In this document: positions 1 to 5,519 of the stretch, one piece after another
Numbering within the stretch: the first letter of the stretch is position 1
How the letters are laid out: each line of letters begins with the position of its first letter
Assembly: GCA_017743275.1 (NCBI GenBank)
Contig: JAGHZG010000107.1
Span: 1-6,150, forward strand
Direction of reading: 5' to 3'
DNA from: Chloroflexota bacterium
Lineage (GTDB): Bacteria; Chloroflexota; Anaerolineae; B4-G1; DUEL01
DNA: 6,150 bases
Made by a program: the position numbers and the translations under genes
Notes under the pieces: generated by a model
Told to the model about the DNA's origin: nothing
Database searches by the model: none
Seen by the model: only the letters and a program-made list of their open reading frames with translations

Positions 1-19
1 AGATGTGTATAAGAGACAG
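1..19 (+). other. Tn5/Nextera mosaic-end adapter remnant (artefact)
   Basis: The first 19 bases read AGATGTGTATAAGAGACAG, exactly the transposase mosaic-end sequence of Nextera-type libraries. It is library adapter left on the contig end, not genomic sequence. Translated in two frames it gives the artificial peptides MCIRDS and MYKRQ, which would otherwise become false N-termini for the two genes that follow. Genuine sequence begins at base 20. Confidence 0.96.
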
Positions 20-203
20 CCTCTCCGCCGATCCGGAGACGGCGGCCCGGGTCGGCGCGCGTCACGCTCCCAACCCGGTCGTCCTCACCGTCCGCGCGGC
101 GGAGGCCGCCAGGGCGGGCATTCTCTTCCACCAGGCCGACGAGTCCACCTACCTGGCCAAAACCATCCCGCCGGAGTTCCTGGAATTCCCGGAGGAGCGA
201 TGA
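20..203 (+). CDS. kptA: RNA 2'-phosphotransferase (KptA/Tpt1 family), 3' fragment
   Basis: This is the C-terminal third (about 60 residues) of a KptA/Tpt1 protein; the N-terminal part lies off the contig. The recognisable block is [15 protein letters not shown], then [19 protein letters not shown] and the end motif PPEFLEF, which match the usual family pattern (LS.D...A..VG.RH..PVVL.V.A, then PP.YL). The family transfers an internal RNA 2'-phosphate to NAD+, releasing nicotinamide and ADP-ribose 1'',2''-cyclic phosphate. In eukaryotes this completes tRNA splicing; the role in bacteria is uncertain. The in-frame ATG at base 3 is adapter, so there is no true start in the window. Its TGA overlaps the ATG of pncB (ATGA at 200-203), and the SD for pncB lies inside this gene, so the two are probably co-transcribed and translationally coupled. 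Confidence 0.82.
191..197 (+). promoter_or_regulatory. Ribosome binding site deciding the pncB start
   Basis: GGAGGAG lies 2 to 8 bases before the ATG at 200, inside the end of kptA. It supports the start at 200 over the longer open frame that begins in the adapter at base 5. Confidence 0.75.
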
Positions 204-1741
204 AACTTGCCGACCGACAGACCGCTGAGGGAATTCTCTACACCGACCAGTACCAACTCACGATGGCCCAACTCTACTATCGGATGGGCCTCCACGAAAA
301 GTGGGCGCAATTTGACTATTTCTTTCGCAGTTACCCCAACTACGGCTCCCACCGGGCCGGCTACTGCATCAACGCCGGCCTGGAATGGCTGGTGGACTGG
401 ATGCAGGAGGCCCGGTTCCGGGAGGAGGACCTGGCCTACCTGCGGGGCCAGGTGGGGCGGACGGGGCGCCGCCTCTTCGCGGACGACTTTCTGGACTGGT
501 TGCGGAAGAACGGGCATTTTTGGGCCGTCTCTATGCAGGCCATCCCCGAGGGACGGGTGGTCCATCCCAACGTCCCCCTGGCGGTGGTGCGGGGGCCGCT
601 GGCCATGGCCCAGATTCTGGAGACCCCGCTCCTCAACTACCTGAACTACCAGACCCTTATCGCCACCAAGGCGGCGCGCATCCACGAAATCGGTCGGGGC
701 CGGACCCTGCTGGAGTTCGGCCTGCGGCGGGCCCAGGAGCGGGCCGCCCTCGCTGGCGCTCGGGCGGCCCTCATCGGCGGCGCCGACTTCACCTCCAACG
801 TCGGCATCTCCCACGTCCTGGGCTATCCCCCCAAAGGCACCCACGCCCACAGCATGGTGCAGATTTTCATGGCCCTGGGCGAAGGGGAACTGGGCGCCTT
901 CCGGGCCTACGCCGACGTCTACCCGGATGATTGTCTCCTGCTGGTGGACACCATCAACACCCTGGAGAGCGGCATCCCCAACGCCATCCGCGTCTTTGAG
1001 GAACTGCGCCGCAAAGGACACGAGCCGGTCGGCATCCGGCTGGATTCCGGCGACCTGGCCTACCTGAGCATCCAGGCCGCCCGGATGCTGGACGAGGCGG
1101 GGTTCCCGAATACCGTCATCGTCCTCTCCAACCAACTGGATGAACTGGTCATCTGGGAAATCATCACCCAGATTCAGAAAGAGGCACCCCGCTACGGTGT
1201 GGACCCGGACCGTCTCATCAACCGTCTGGTCTACGGGGTGGGGACACGGCTCATCACCTCGGAGGGCGCGCCCGCGCTGGATGGGGTCTACAAACTGGTG
1301 GCCGTGCGGGATGGCGGGCAATGGGTCCCGGCGATCAAAATCTCTGAGACGCCCGAAAAGACCCTCAACCCCGGCGACAAGCGGGTCTGGCGGCTCTACG
1401 ACCGGCGCGGGAAGGCCACTGCCGACCTGCTCAGTCTGCAGGACGAGGACCCCCGGCAGATGGACCGGGTCGTCCTGCGCCATCCCACCGACCACACCGC
1501 GTTCCGGGTCCTGGAGCGCCAGGATATCTCCGAGGTGGAACCGCTCCTGGTGGACGTGCTTCATGAGGGCCGCCTGGTCTACGAATTCCCGTCCATTGAA
1601 GAAATCCGCCGCCTCCGCCAGGCGGACATGGAACGGCTGGACGACGGGGTCAAGCGGCTCATCAACCCCCACGTCTACCACGTCTCACTGACCGAAGGGT
1701 TGTGGAACCTGAAGCAGGAATTGATCCGGAGGGCACGGTGA
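200..1741 (+). CDS. pncB: Nicotinate phosphoribosyltransferase
   Basis: 513 aa. It makes nicotinate mononucleotide from nicotinate and PRPP with ATP hydrolysis, the entry step of Preiss-Handler NAD salvage in the cytoplasm. Visible family motifs are YTDQYQLTM (residues 14-22), EFGLRRAQ (172-179), GTHAHSMV with the conserved histidine region (213-220), RLDSGDL (280-286), GVGTRLITS (346-354, phosphate/PRPP side) and the K-S-E..K.T-N-P-G-D-K block (380-394). Length is normal for the longer bacterial/eukaryotic-type NAPRTases. The start at 200 is chosen from the SD, the ATGA overlap with kptA and the typical N-terminus; the frame stays open upstream only because it runs through kptA and the adapter. 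The enzyme works on the acid form, so nicotinamide released by KptA would need a nicotinamidase encoded elsewhere. A 510-aa open frame on the opposite strand is a GC-rich shadow. Confidence 0.96.
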   Translation: MKLADRQTAEGILYTDQYQLTMAQLYYRMGLHEKWAQFDYFFRSYPNYGSHRAGYCINAGLEWLVDWMQEARFREEDLAYLRGQVGRTGRRLFADDFLDWLRKNGHFWAVSMQAIPEGRVVHPNVPLAVVRGPLAMAQILETPLLNYLNYQTLIATKAARIHEIGRGRTLLEFGLRRAQERAALAGARAALIGGADFTSNVGISHVLGYPPKGTHAHSMVQIFMALGEGELGAFRAYADVYPDDCLLLVDTINTLESGIPNAIRVFEELRRKGHEPVGIRLDSGDLAYLSIQAARMLDEAGFPNTVIVLSNQLDELVIWEIITQIQKEAPRYGVDPDRLINRLVYGVGTRLITSEGAPALDGVYKLVAVRDGGQWVPAIKISETPEKTLNPGDKRVWRLYDRRGKATADLLSLQDEDPRQMDRVVLRHPTDHTAFRVLERQDISEVEPLLVDVLHEGRLVYEFPSIEEIRRLRQADMERLDDGVKRLINPHVYHVSLTEGLWNLKQELIRRAR

Positions 1742-1748
1742 GGCGGGA

Positions 1749-1783
1749 GCGTGAAACGTGAAAAGTAAAACGTGAAATCGTGG
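1749..1783 (+). repeat. Degenerate 7-bp tandem repeat, pncB-osmC gap
   Basis: Four in-phase heptamers, GCGTGAA, ACGTGAA, AAGTAAA and ACGTGAA (1749-1776), are followed by an out-of-phase ATCGTGG. They fill most of the 58-bp gap between the pncB stop and the osmC start, and stop just short of the osmC SD. The same unit recurs at 2817-2858 and 5965-5999. Confidence 0.75.
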
Positions 1784-1787
1784 AATT

Positions 1788-1794
1788 AAGGAGG
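1788..1794 (+). promoter_or_regulatory. Ribosome binding site of the OsmC-family gene
   Basis: AAGGAGG with a 5-base spacer to the ATG at 1800. It is the strongest SD in the window and fixes this start. Confidence 0.85.
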
Positions 1795-1799
1795 AAACG

Positions 1800-2225
1800 A
1801 TGACCACAAAAGCACAAGTTACCTGGATTGGGCCGGGGCTGCGGCTGGTGGGAGAGGCCGGAGGCCCCGCCATCATCCTGGACCACGCCCTGGAAGGGGA
1901 AGACCGGCCCGAGACCGGCCCCACGCCGATGAAGGTGGTTCTCATCGGCCTATGTGGTTGTACTGCGATGGACGTGATCTCCATCCTGCAGAAAAAGCGG
2001 CAGCCCTTCACAGGCCTGGAGGTGCACGCCACCGCCGAGCGCGCGGGCGACCATCCCAAAGTCTACACCCAGATTCATCTGGAGTACGTCGTGAAGGGCA
2101 AGGGGGTGGACCCGCAGGCCGTGGAGCGGGCCATAGAACTCTCCCAGAGCAAATACTGCTCCGTTTCGGCCATGCTGGCCAAAACGGCCACCATCACCAC
2201 CTCGTACCGGATTGAGGAGGGATAA
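1800..2225 (+). CDS. OsmC family protein (thiol peroxidase-like)
   Basis: 141 aa. The OsmC/Ohr superfamily reduces organic or other hydroperoxides with a pair of cysteines; this subgroup (YhfA-like, stand-alone OsmC) is less well characterised than Ohr. The two expected cysteines are present: Cys54 in LIGLCGCTAMDV (residues 48-59) on the central helix, and Cys120 in SKYCSVSAML (117-126). An extra cysteine, Cys52, lies two residues before the first. The block PMKVVLIG, then HPKVYTQIHLEYVVKGK and TATITTSYRI at the C-terminus are typical. Length is normal for the family. It sits 58 bp after pncB on the same strand and ends just before a hairpin, so it is probably the last gene of a kptA-pncB-osmC transcript. 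The substrate cannot be told from sequence. Confidence 0.92.
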   Translation: MTTKAQVTWIGPGLRLVGEAGGPAIILDHALEGEDRPETGPTPMKVVLIGLCGCTAMDVISILQKKRQPFTGLEVHATAERAGDHPKVYTQIHLEYVVKGKGVDPQAVERAIELSQSKYCSVSAMLAKTATITTSYRIEEG

Positions 2226-2227
2226 CC

Positions 2228-2254
2228 TTTGCGGCGGCCCCTGGCCGCCGCAAA
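2228..2254. terminator. Hairpin between convergent genes, probable bidirectional terminator
   Basis: TTTGCGGCGGCC (2228-2239) and its exact reverse complement (2243-2254) form a 12-bp stem with a 3-base loop, placed 2 bases after the osmC stop and 6 bases before the rsmD stop. The A/T ends of the stem give a short AAAA on one side, and TGGTTTT follows on the plus strand. There is no long U-tract, so it is not a textbook intrinsic terminator, but position and stem strength fit a shared one. Confidence 0.65.
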
Positions 2255-2260
2255 ATGGTT

Positions 2261-2809
2261 TTAACCCCCCACCGCGTAGAAACAGAGCATCACGCTCCCG
2301 TACCGCCGCTGGTCCACCAGAACCAGATGGCGCAGGAGCAGGTCCTGGTACTCCCGGGGGTGAATCTGCGCGATGGCCCGGCCATCGGCGGCCAGCCAGC
2401 CCAGAGCGGCGTCTATGGCCTGGAGCGTCGCCGCCCAGAGGCCTTGATACTGGGGCGGGGCGATGTAGATGTAATCAAACGGTTCCGGCTCCCCGCGCAG
2501 AAAGGTGAAGACGTCGGCCCGGACGACGCGCGCCTGGCCTGCCAGTCCGGTCAGCGCCAGGTTCTCCCGGATGATGCGCAGGGCCGCCGGACTCCGCTCC
2601 ACAAAGACTGCCTCCGCCGCCCCCCGGCTGAGCGCCTCAATCCCCACCTGACCCGTCCCGGCAAAGAGGTCCAGAAAACGGGCCCCCACCACGCCGTCCC
2701 CCAGAATGCTGAAGAGAGCGGACTTGGCCCGGTCGGTGATGGGACGGGTCTCGCCCCCCGGCACCGATTTCAGTTTGCGGCCTTTGGCCTTCCCGGTAAC
2801 AACTCTCAT
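2261..2809 (-). CDS. rsmD: RsmD-type 16S rRNA (guanine-N2) methyltransferase
   Basis: 182 aa, the normal length. RsmD methylates N2 of G966 (E. coli numbering) in 16S rRNA using S-adenosylmethionine. Visible features are the N-terminal MRVVTGKAKGRKLKSVPG and TRPITDRAKSALFSIL (residues 21-36), the SAM-binding motif I DLFAGTGQVGIEALSRG (47-63), the acidic VFVERSP (68-74), and RADVF (97-101). Motif IV, normally (D/N/S)PP(Y/F), reads IAPPQY (116-121): the usual acidic or amide residue is Ala117, and Gln120 lies between PP and Tyr. I recall this variant from Chloroflexota homologues but cannot confirm it here. There is no convincing SD before the ATG; the upstream bases belong to a heptamer repeat. 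It is the last gene of the minus block, 51 bp after cmk. The usual neighbour coaD is absent. Confidence 0.9.
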   Translation of the reverse strand: MRVVTGKAKGRKLKSVPGGETRPITDRAKSALFSILGDGVVGARFLDLFAGTGQVGIEALSRGAAEAVFVERSPAALRIIRENLALTGLAGQARVVRADVFTFLRGEPEPFDYIYIAPPQYQGLWAATLQAIDAALGWLAADGRAIAQIHPREYQDLLLRHLVLVDQRRYGSVMLCFYAVGG

Positions 2810-2816
2810 CAGCGAG

Positions 2817-2858
2817 GCGTGAAACGTAAACCGTGAAACGTGAAGTGTGAAGCGTGAG
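2817..2858. repeat. Six-unit 7-bp tandem repeat, cmk-rsmD gap
   Basis: On the plus strand there are six heptamers in exact phase: GCGTGAA, ACGTAAA, CCGTGAA, ACGTGAA, GTGTGAA, GCGTGAG. It fills the 51-bp gap from just after the cmk stop to 8 bases before the rsmD start. It is the longest in-phase array in the window and carries the same unit as the array at 1749. Confidence 0.85.
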
Positions 2859-2860
2859 GC

Positions 2861-3544
2861 TTATGGGTCGGCAGCCCCTATGTGCTCCAAAACGCGGGCC
2901 AGGACCTCCTCCACCGTCAGGCCAGTGGTGTCTATGACGACGGCACCGTCGGGAACGCGGAGAGGGGAGACGGCGCGGTGGCTGTCTATCTCGTCTCGGC
3001 GGAGCATCATCGCCAGCACTTCCTCGTACGTGACCGACTCCCCCCGGGCCTGCCGCTCCAGCCAGCGCCGCCGCGCCCGCTCCTGGGGCGTCGCATCCAG
3101 GTACAGTTTCAGGTCGGCATCGGGCAGGACCACCGAGCCGATGTCCCGCCCGACCATGATGACCCGACCGGCGGCGGCGATGCGCCGCTGATGGGCGACC
3201 ATCGCCCTCCGCACCCCCGGATAGGCGGAGATGACGGATACATTAGCATCCACTTCCGGCCTGCGGATGTCCCAGGTGACATCCTCCCCGTCAGTCAGGA
3301 CGGTGTACTGGCGTCCATCGTCCACTGTAGGCAGGGTAATGTCAATGTGGAGTTCCTCCGCCAGCGCGGTGATGGCGGCCTCACCCTCCACCGGCACCCC
3401 GCGCGAGAGTGCCACCCACGTGACCGCGCGGTACATTGCGCCGGTATCCAGATACAGGTAGCCCAACCTCTGGGCCAGCAGATAGCCAATGGTGCTCTTC
3501 CCCGATGCAACAGGGCCGTCTATGGTGATGGTGGATGGGAGCAT
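2861..3544 (-). CDS. cmk: Cytidylate kinase (CMP/dCMP kinase)
   Basis: 227 aa, normal length. It phosphorylates CMP and dCMP with ATP, feeding CTP and dCTP pools. Motifs seen are the Walker A GPVASGKST (residues 10-18), YLDTGAMYRAVTW (31-43), NVSVISAYPGVRRAMVAHQR (101-120) of the CMP-binding region, GRDIGSVVLPDADLKLYLDA (132-151), and the lid-type R-R-D-E-I-D-S-H-R-A-V-S-P-L (182-195). All expected residues are in place. It starts at ATG 3544 with only a weak GGAA upstream. It follows the rluB-type gene on the same strand after 177 bp, a gap holding a palindromic repeat. The rluB-cmk order is a conserved neighbourhood in several Gram-positive and related lineages. Confidence 0.97.
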   Translation of the reverse strand: MLPSTITIDGPVASGKSTIGYLLAQRLGYLYLDTGAMYRAVTWVALSRGVPVEGEAAITALAEELHIDITLPTVDDGRQYTVLTDGEDVTWDIRRPEVDANVSVISAYPGVRRAMVAHQRRIAAAGRVIMVGRDIGSVVLPDADLKLYLDATPQERARRRWLERQARGESVTYEEVLAMMLRRDEIDSHRAVSPLRVPDGAVVIDTTGLTVEEVLARVLEHIGAADP

Positions 3545-3612
3545 ACGGATTCCGCGTTGTCGGTGAAATCTCTGCGTGCTCGCAACTATCTATCCTGATC
3601 GGTTTGCAGATA

Positions 3613-3663
3613 CCGTAGCGCAGGCTGTCAGCCTGCATGCAGGCCTGGCGGCCTGCGCTACGG
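3613..3663. repeat. Compound palindromic repeat (GTAGCGCAGG family)
   Basis: A 51-bp element has a perfect 13-bp inverted repeat at its ends (CCGTAGCGCAGGC at 3613-3625 and its complement at 3651-3663). The middle holds a perfect 14-bp palindrome, GCCTGCATGCAGGC (3631-3644). The four GCAGGC/GCCTGC blocks alternate in orientation, so one long hairpin or two side-by-side hairpins can form. A related copy lies at the right end of the window (6114-6140). It looks like a dispersed REP-like intergenic element. Confidence 0.8.
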
Positions 3664-3694
3664 GGGCATACCTTCGCTGACGTCTTTTACGGCG

Positions 3695-3718
3695 CCTGCC
3701 CAGAGGCCCCCTGGCAGG
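3695..3718 (-). terminator. Possible weak hairpin after rluB
   Basis: Four bases after the rluB stop the minus strand can form CCTGCCAG pairing with CTGGGCAGG, with one bulged base and a 7-base loop. No U-tract follows, so it may only be a 3'-end stabiliser, or chance in GC-rich DNA. Confidence 0.3.
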
Positions 3719-3721
3719 TAG

Positions 3722-4480
3722 TTACGCGTACTCTGTGTCTCGGCGGTGAGTTTCTCTACGTCCGCCCTTTAACGCCCGTATCTCCGCCGGGGTGAGAGGT
3801 CGCCACTTCCCCGGCGGCAGGTCGCCCAGACGGACCGGGCCGATGCGGACCCGGATCAGGCGAACGACGGGATGGCCCAGAAGGGCCGCAGTCCGCCGAA
3901 TCTGCCGCTTCCGCCCCTCCCGCAGCACCACCCGCAGCCAGGTCCGCTCCTTTGTCCCCTCCTGCTCTTTCCGCAGGACGGAAACCCAGGCCGGCGCGGT
4001 GGGTTTGCCGTCCAGTTCCACCCCCCGCCGCCACCGTTCCAGCGTCTCTTCGGTGGGGTGCCCCTCCACCAGGACGTGGTACTCCTTCTCGTGACCGAAC
4101 CGGGGATGGGTGAGCCGGAGCGCCAGGTCGCCATCGTCGGTGAGCAGGACCAGCCCCTCACTGCGCAGGTCCAGCCGTCCCACCGGAAACAGCCGCGCCG
4201 GATGTTTCACCAGGTCCAGGACGGTGGGGCGGCGGCCCGTGCCGTCCCCCTCGTCGGAGAGGACGCCCGGAGGCTTGTGCAGGGCGATGTAGGTGGACTC
4301 GCGCGGCAGGCGAATGGACCGACCGTCTATCTCAATCCGGTCCCGCCGGGGGTTCGCCTTCTGCCCCAGGCGGGCCACCTCTCCGTTCACGGTCACTCGC
4401 CCCTGCCGGATCAGGTCCTCGCAGGCCCGCCGGGCGCCAAACCCGGCGCGAGCCAGAATTTTCTGCAGTCGCTCCTCCAT
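3722..4480 (-). CDS. rluB: rRNA pseudouridine synthase, RsuA/RluB family
   Basis: 252 aa. It converts specific uridines in rRNA to pseudouridine; by family and context most likely 23S U2605 (RluB type), though RsuA and RluE/F members share the motifs. The N-terminal S4 RNA-binding domain is clear (MEERLQKILARAGFGARRAC to about residue 60, with GRVTVNGEVA at 27-36). The catalytic motif is VGRLDLRSEGLVLLTDDG (100-117), with nucleophile Asp104. HKPPGVLSD (68-76) and the end block EGRKRQIRRTAALLGHPV (188-205) through RIGPVRLGDLPPGKWRPLT (212-230) complete the family signature. The C-terminal 15 residues are charged and untypical. The start codon overlaps the edge of a heptamer repeat and has no SD. 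It lies 30 bp after the nitrilase gene and precedes cmk. The scpA/scpB genes that often precede rluB are not here. Confidence 0.93.
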   Translation of the reverse strand: MEERLQKILARAGFGARRACEDLIRQGRVTVNGEVARLGQKANPRRDRIEIDGRSIRLPRESTYIALHKPPGVLSDEGDGTGRRPTVLDLVKHPARLFPVGRLDLRSEGLVLLTDDGDLALRLTHPRFGHEKEYHVLVEGHPTEETLERWRRGVELDGKPTAPAWVSVLRKEQEGTKERTWLRVVLREGRKRQIRRTAALLGHPVVRLIRVRIGPVRLGDLPPGKWRPLTPAEIRALKGGRRETHRRDTEYA

Positions 4481-4513
4481 CGCGTATCGCGAATCGCGTA
4501 TCGCAAATCGCTA
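4479..4513. repeat. Five-unit 7-bp tandem repeat spanning rluB start and nitrilase stop
   Basis: On the plus strand: ATCGCGT, ATCGCGA, ATCGCGT, ATCGCAA, ATCGCTA, in exact phase. The first unit includes two bases of the rluB start codon and the last unit contains the TAG stop of the nitrilase gene (both minus strand), so the whole 30-bp gap is repeat and leaves no room for an SD. Rephased as CGCGTAT/CGCGAAT, it fits the same loose pattern CG-Y-G-W-A-W as the CGTGAAA arrays. Confidence 0.85.
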
Positions 4514-5314
4514 TTTCCGTAACACCCGGTCGTAGGCCTCCGGTCGTCGGTCCTCAAAGACGGTCAGGTAGCGGCGGGCCTTCTGGATTTCCCGCAGGTC
4601 GGCGCGAGCGACAAGCAACCCTTCCTGGTCGTCCCCTTCCACCAGCACCCGGCCCCAGGGGTCCACAACCATAGAGTGCCCGGGGAAGACGGCATCTCCA
4701 TCTACACCGACCCGGTTACACGCGGCGACAAAGAGTTCATTTTCCACTGCCCGCGCGCGGGCCAGCAGCAGCCAGGCCTCCAGCCGCCGGACGGGCCACT
4801 GGGCCGGAACCAGCAGGAGGCGGGCCCCGGCCACCGCCAGCGCCCGGCTCAGTTCGGGGAAGCGCAGGTCATAACAGATGATCACTCCCACCGGTCCCCA
4901 GGGGGTGGAGCAGAGGACCGCCCGGTCGCCGGGGGCCAGGTAGCGCGGCTCGTTCATCAGGCGGAAGAGGTGAATCTTGCGGTAGGCGCCCAGGAGCGAG
5001 CCGTCGGGGGCGTAGAGGACGGCAGTGTTGGAGACGCCGTCCTCATGCTGTTCCAGCAACGATCCGCAGAGGTAGAGGCCAAACTCCCGCGCCATCGCGG
5101 CCATTTCGGCGAAACCGCCCTCGCCCAGAGGGGCCGCCCATTCCGCCGCCCGCTCCAGGTCGTAGCCGTGCAGCCAGAGTTCGGGCAACAGCATCAGGTC
5201 GGCGCCGGCCTCCCGGGCCTGCGCGGCCAGTGCCCGCGCCCGGGCCAGGTTCCGCTCCGCCTGGCCCGGCGGCACGTCCATTTGCCCCAGCGCGATGGTC
5301 AACTCCGCAGTCAT
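4511..5314 (-). CDS. Carbon-nitrogen hydrolase (nitrilase superfamily), omega-amidase-like
   Basis: 267 aa from the ATG at 5314. It is a cytoplasmic amidase of the nitrilase fold. The Glu-Lys-Cys triad is complete: Glu45 in LLPELW (42-47), Lys113 in YRKIHLF (111-117) and Cys147 in IICYDLRFPELS (145-156). The stretch VPAQWPVRRLEAWLLLARARAVEN (169-192) followed by ACNRVG (198-203) resembles the MtnU/NIT2-like omega-amidase branch, which hydrolyses alpha-keto acid omega-amides such as alpha-ketoglutaramate; the actual substrate is not shown. I choose 5314 over the longer ATG at 5380 because GGGAGGGAG lies just upstream of 5314, MTAELTIALGQ is a typical family N-terminus, and the 22 extra residues are a translation of repeat DNA. 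It lies upstream of rluB by 30 bp, probably in one transcript, with no clear functional link to it. Confidence 0.9.
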   Translation of the reverse strand: MTAELTIALGQMDVPPGQAERNLARARALAAQAREAGADLMLLPELWLHGYDLERAAEWAAPLGEGGFAEMAAMAREFGLYLCGSLLEQHEDGVSNTAVLYAPDGSLLGAYRKIHLFRLMNEPRYLAPGDRAVLCSTPWGPVGVIICYDLRFPELSRALAVAGARLLLVPAQWPVRRLEAWLLLARARAVENELFVAACNRVGVDGDAVFPGHSMVVDPWGRVLVEGDDQEGLLVARADLREIQKARRYLTVFEDRRPEAYDRVLRK

Positions 5315-5326
5315 CCGGCTCCCTCC
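5315..5326 (-). promoter_or_regulatory. Ribosome binding site deciding the nitrilase start
   Basis: On the minus strand, GGAGGGAGCCGG directly precedes the ATG at 5314, giving a GGAGGG SD with a 6-base spacer. It rules in favour of 5314 over the ATG at 5380. Confidence 0.65.
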
Positions 5327-5342
5327 CCCACACGGATTCGTC

Positions 5343-5514
5343 CTCACACAAAGACACAAATTTCCCTCACACAAAGACACAAAGGCACAAAGAATTATTT
5401 TTTATTCCCTTTGTGTCTTTGTGTCTCCGTGTGAGATTCTTCTTCTCACACAAAGACACAAAGGCACAAAGAATTATTTTTTAGTCTCTTTGTGTCTTTG
5501 TGTCTCCGTGTGAG
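5343..5514. repeat. Tandem pair of 70-bp inverted repeats built from 8-bp units
   Basis: Two copies (5366-5435 and 5445-5514) start 79 bp apart and differ at only two positions in 70. Each has a left arm of CACAAAGA/CACAAAGG octamers and a right arm of CTTTGTGT octamers ending CTCCGTGTGAG. The 27-base arms pair with 24 Watson-Crick pairs plus one G-T pair in the strand shown. The loop is a 16-base A/T-rich stretch. A truncated third left arm lies at 5343-5360. The block fills the gap between the unknown gene and the nitrilase gene, and its A/T-richness contrasts with the surroundings. Confidence 0.92.
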
Positions 5515-5519
5515 ATTCT

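Noticed and set aside
5..199. 65-residue N-terminal extension of pncB
   Set aside because: It begins in the adapter, is a Pro/Gly/Arg-rich out-of-frame reading of kptA, and the SD and ATGA junction fix the start at 200.
149..1681. 510-aa open frame on the minus strand opposite pncB
   Set aside because: It is antisense to a gene with complete family motifs, its composition is a typical GC-rich shadow (many Val/Gly/Pro/His), and no motif is recognisable.
1742..1799. Separate promoter for osmC
   Set aside because: The gap is a heptamer repeat plus the SD; no -35/-10 pair at proper spacing could be found, so cotranscription with pncB is simpler.
2255..2836. 193-aa plus-strand frame opposite rsmD
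   Set aside because: Antisense to a gene with clear methyltransferase motifs and running into the heptamer repeat; no family features.
3613..3663. tRNA or other structured RNA gene (cloverleaf-like fold)
   Set aside because: At 51 bp, there is no T-loop, anticodon arm or CCA end; alternating GCAGGC blocks are explained by a palindromic repeat with a second copy in the window.
3872..4522. 216-aa plus-strand frame opposite rluB
   Set aside because: Pro-rich shadow of a gene with intact S4 and catalytic motifs.
5343..5514. CRISPR array
   Set aside because: The direct copies are adjacent, are themselves inverted repeats, and have no variable spacers; units of 7 or 8 bases elsewhere are far too short.
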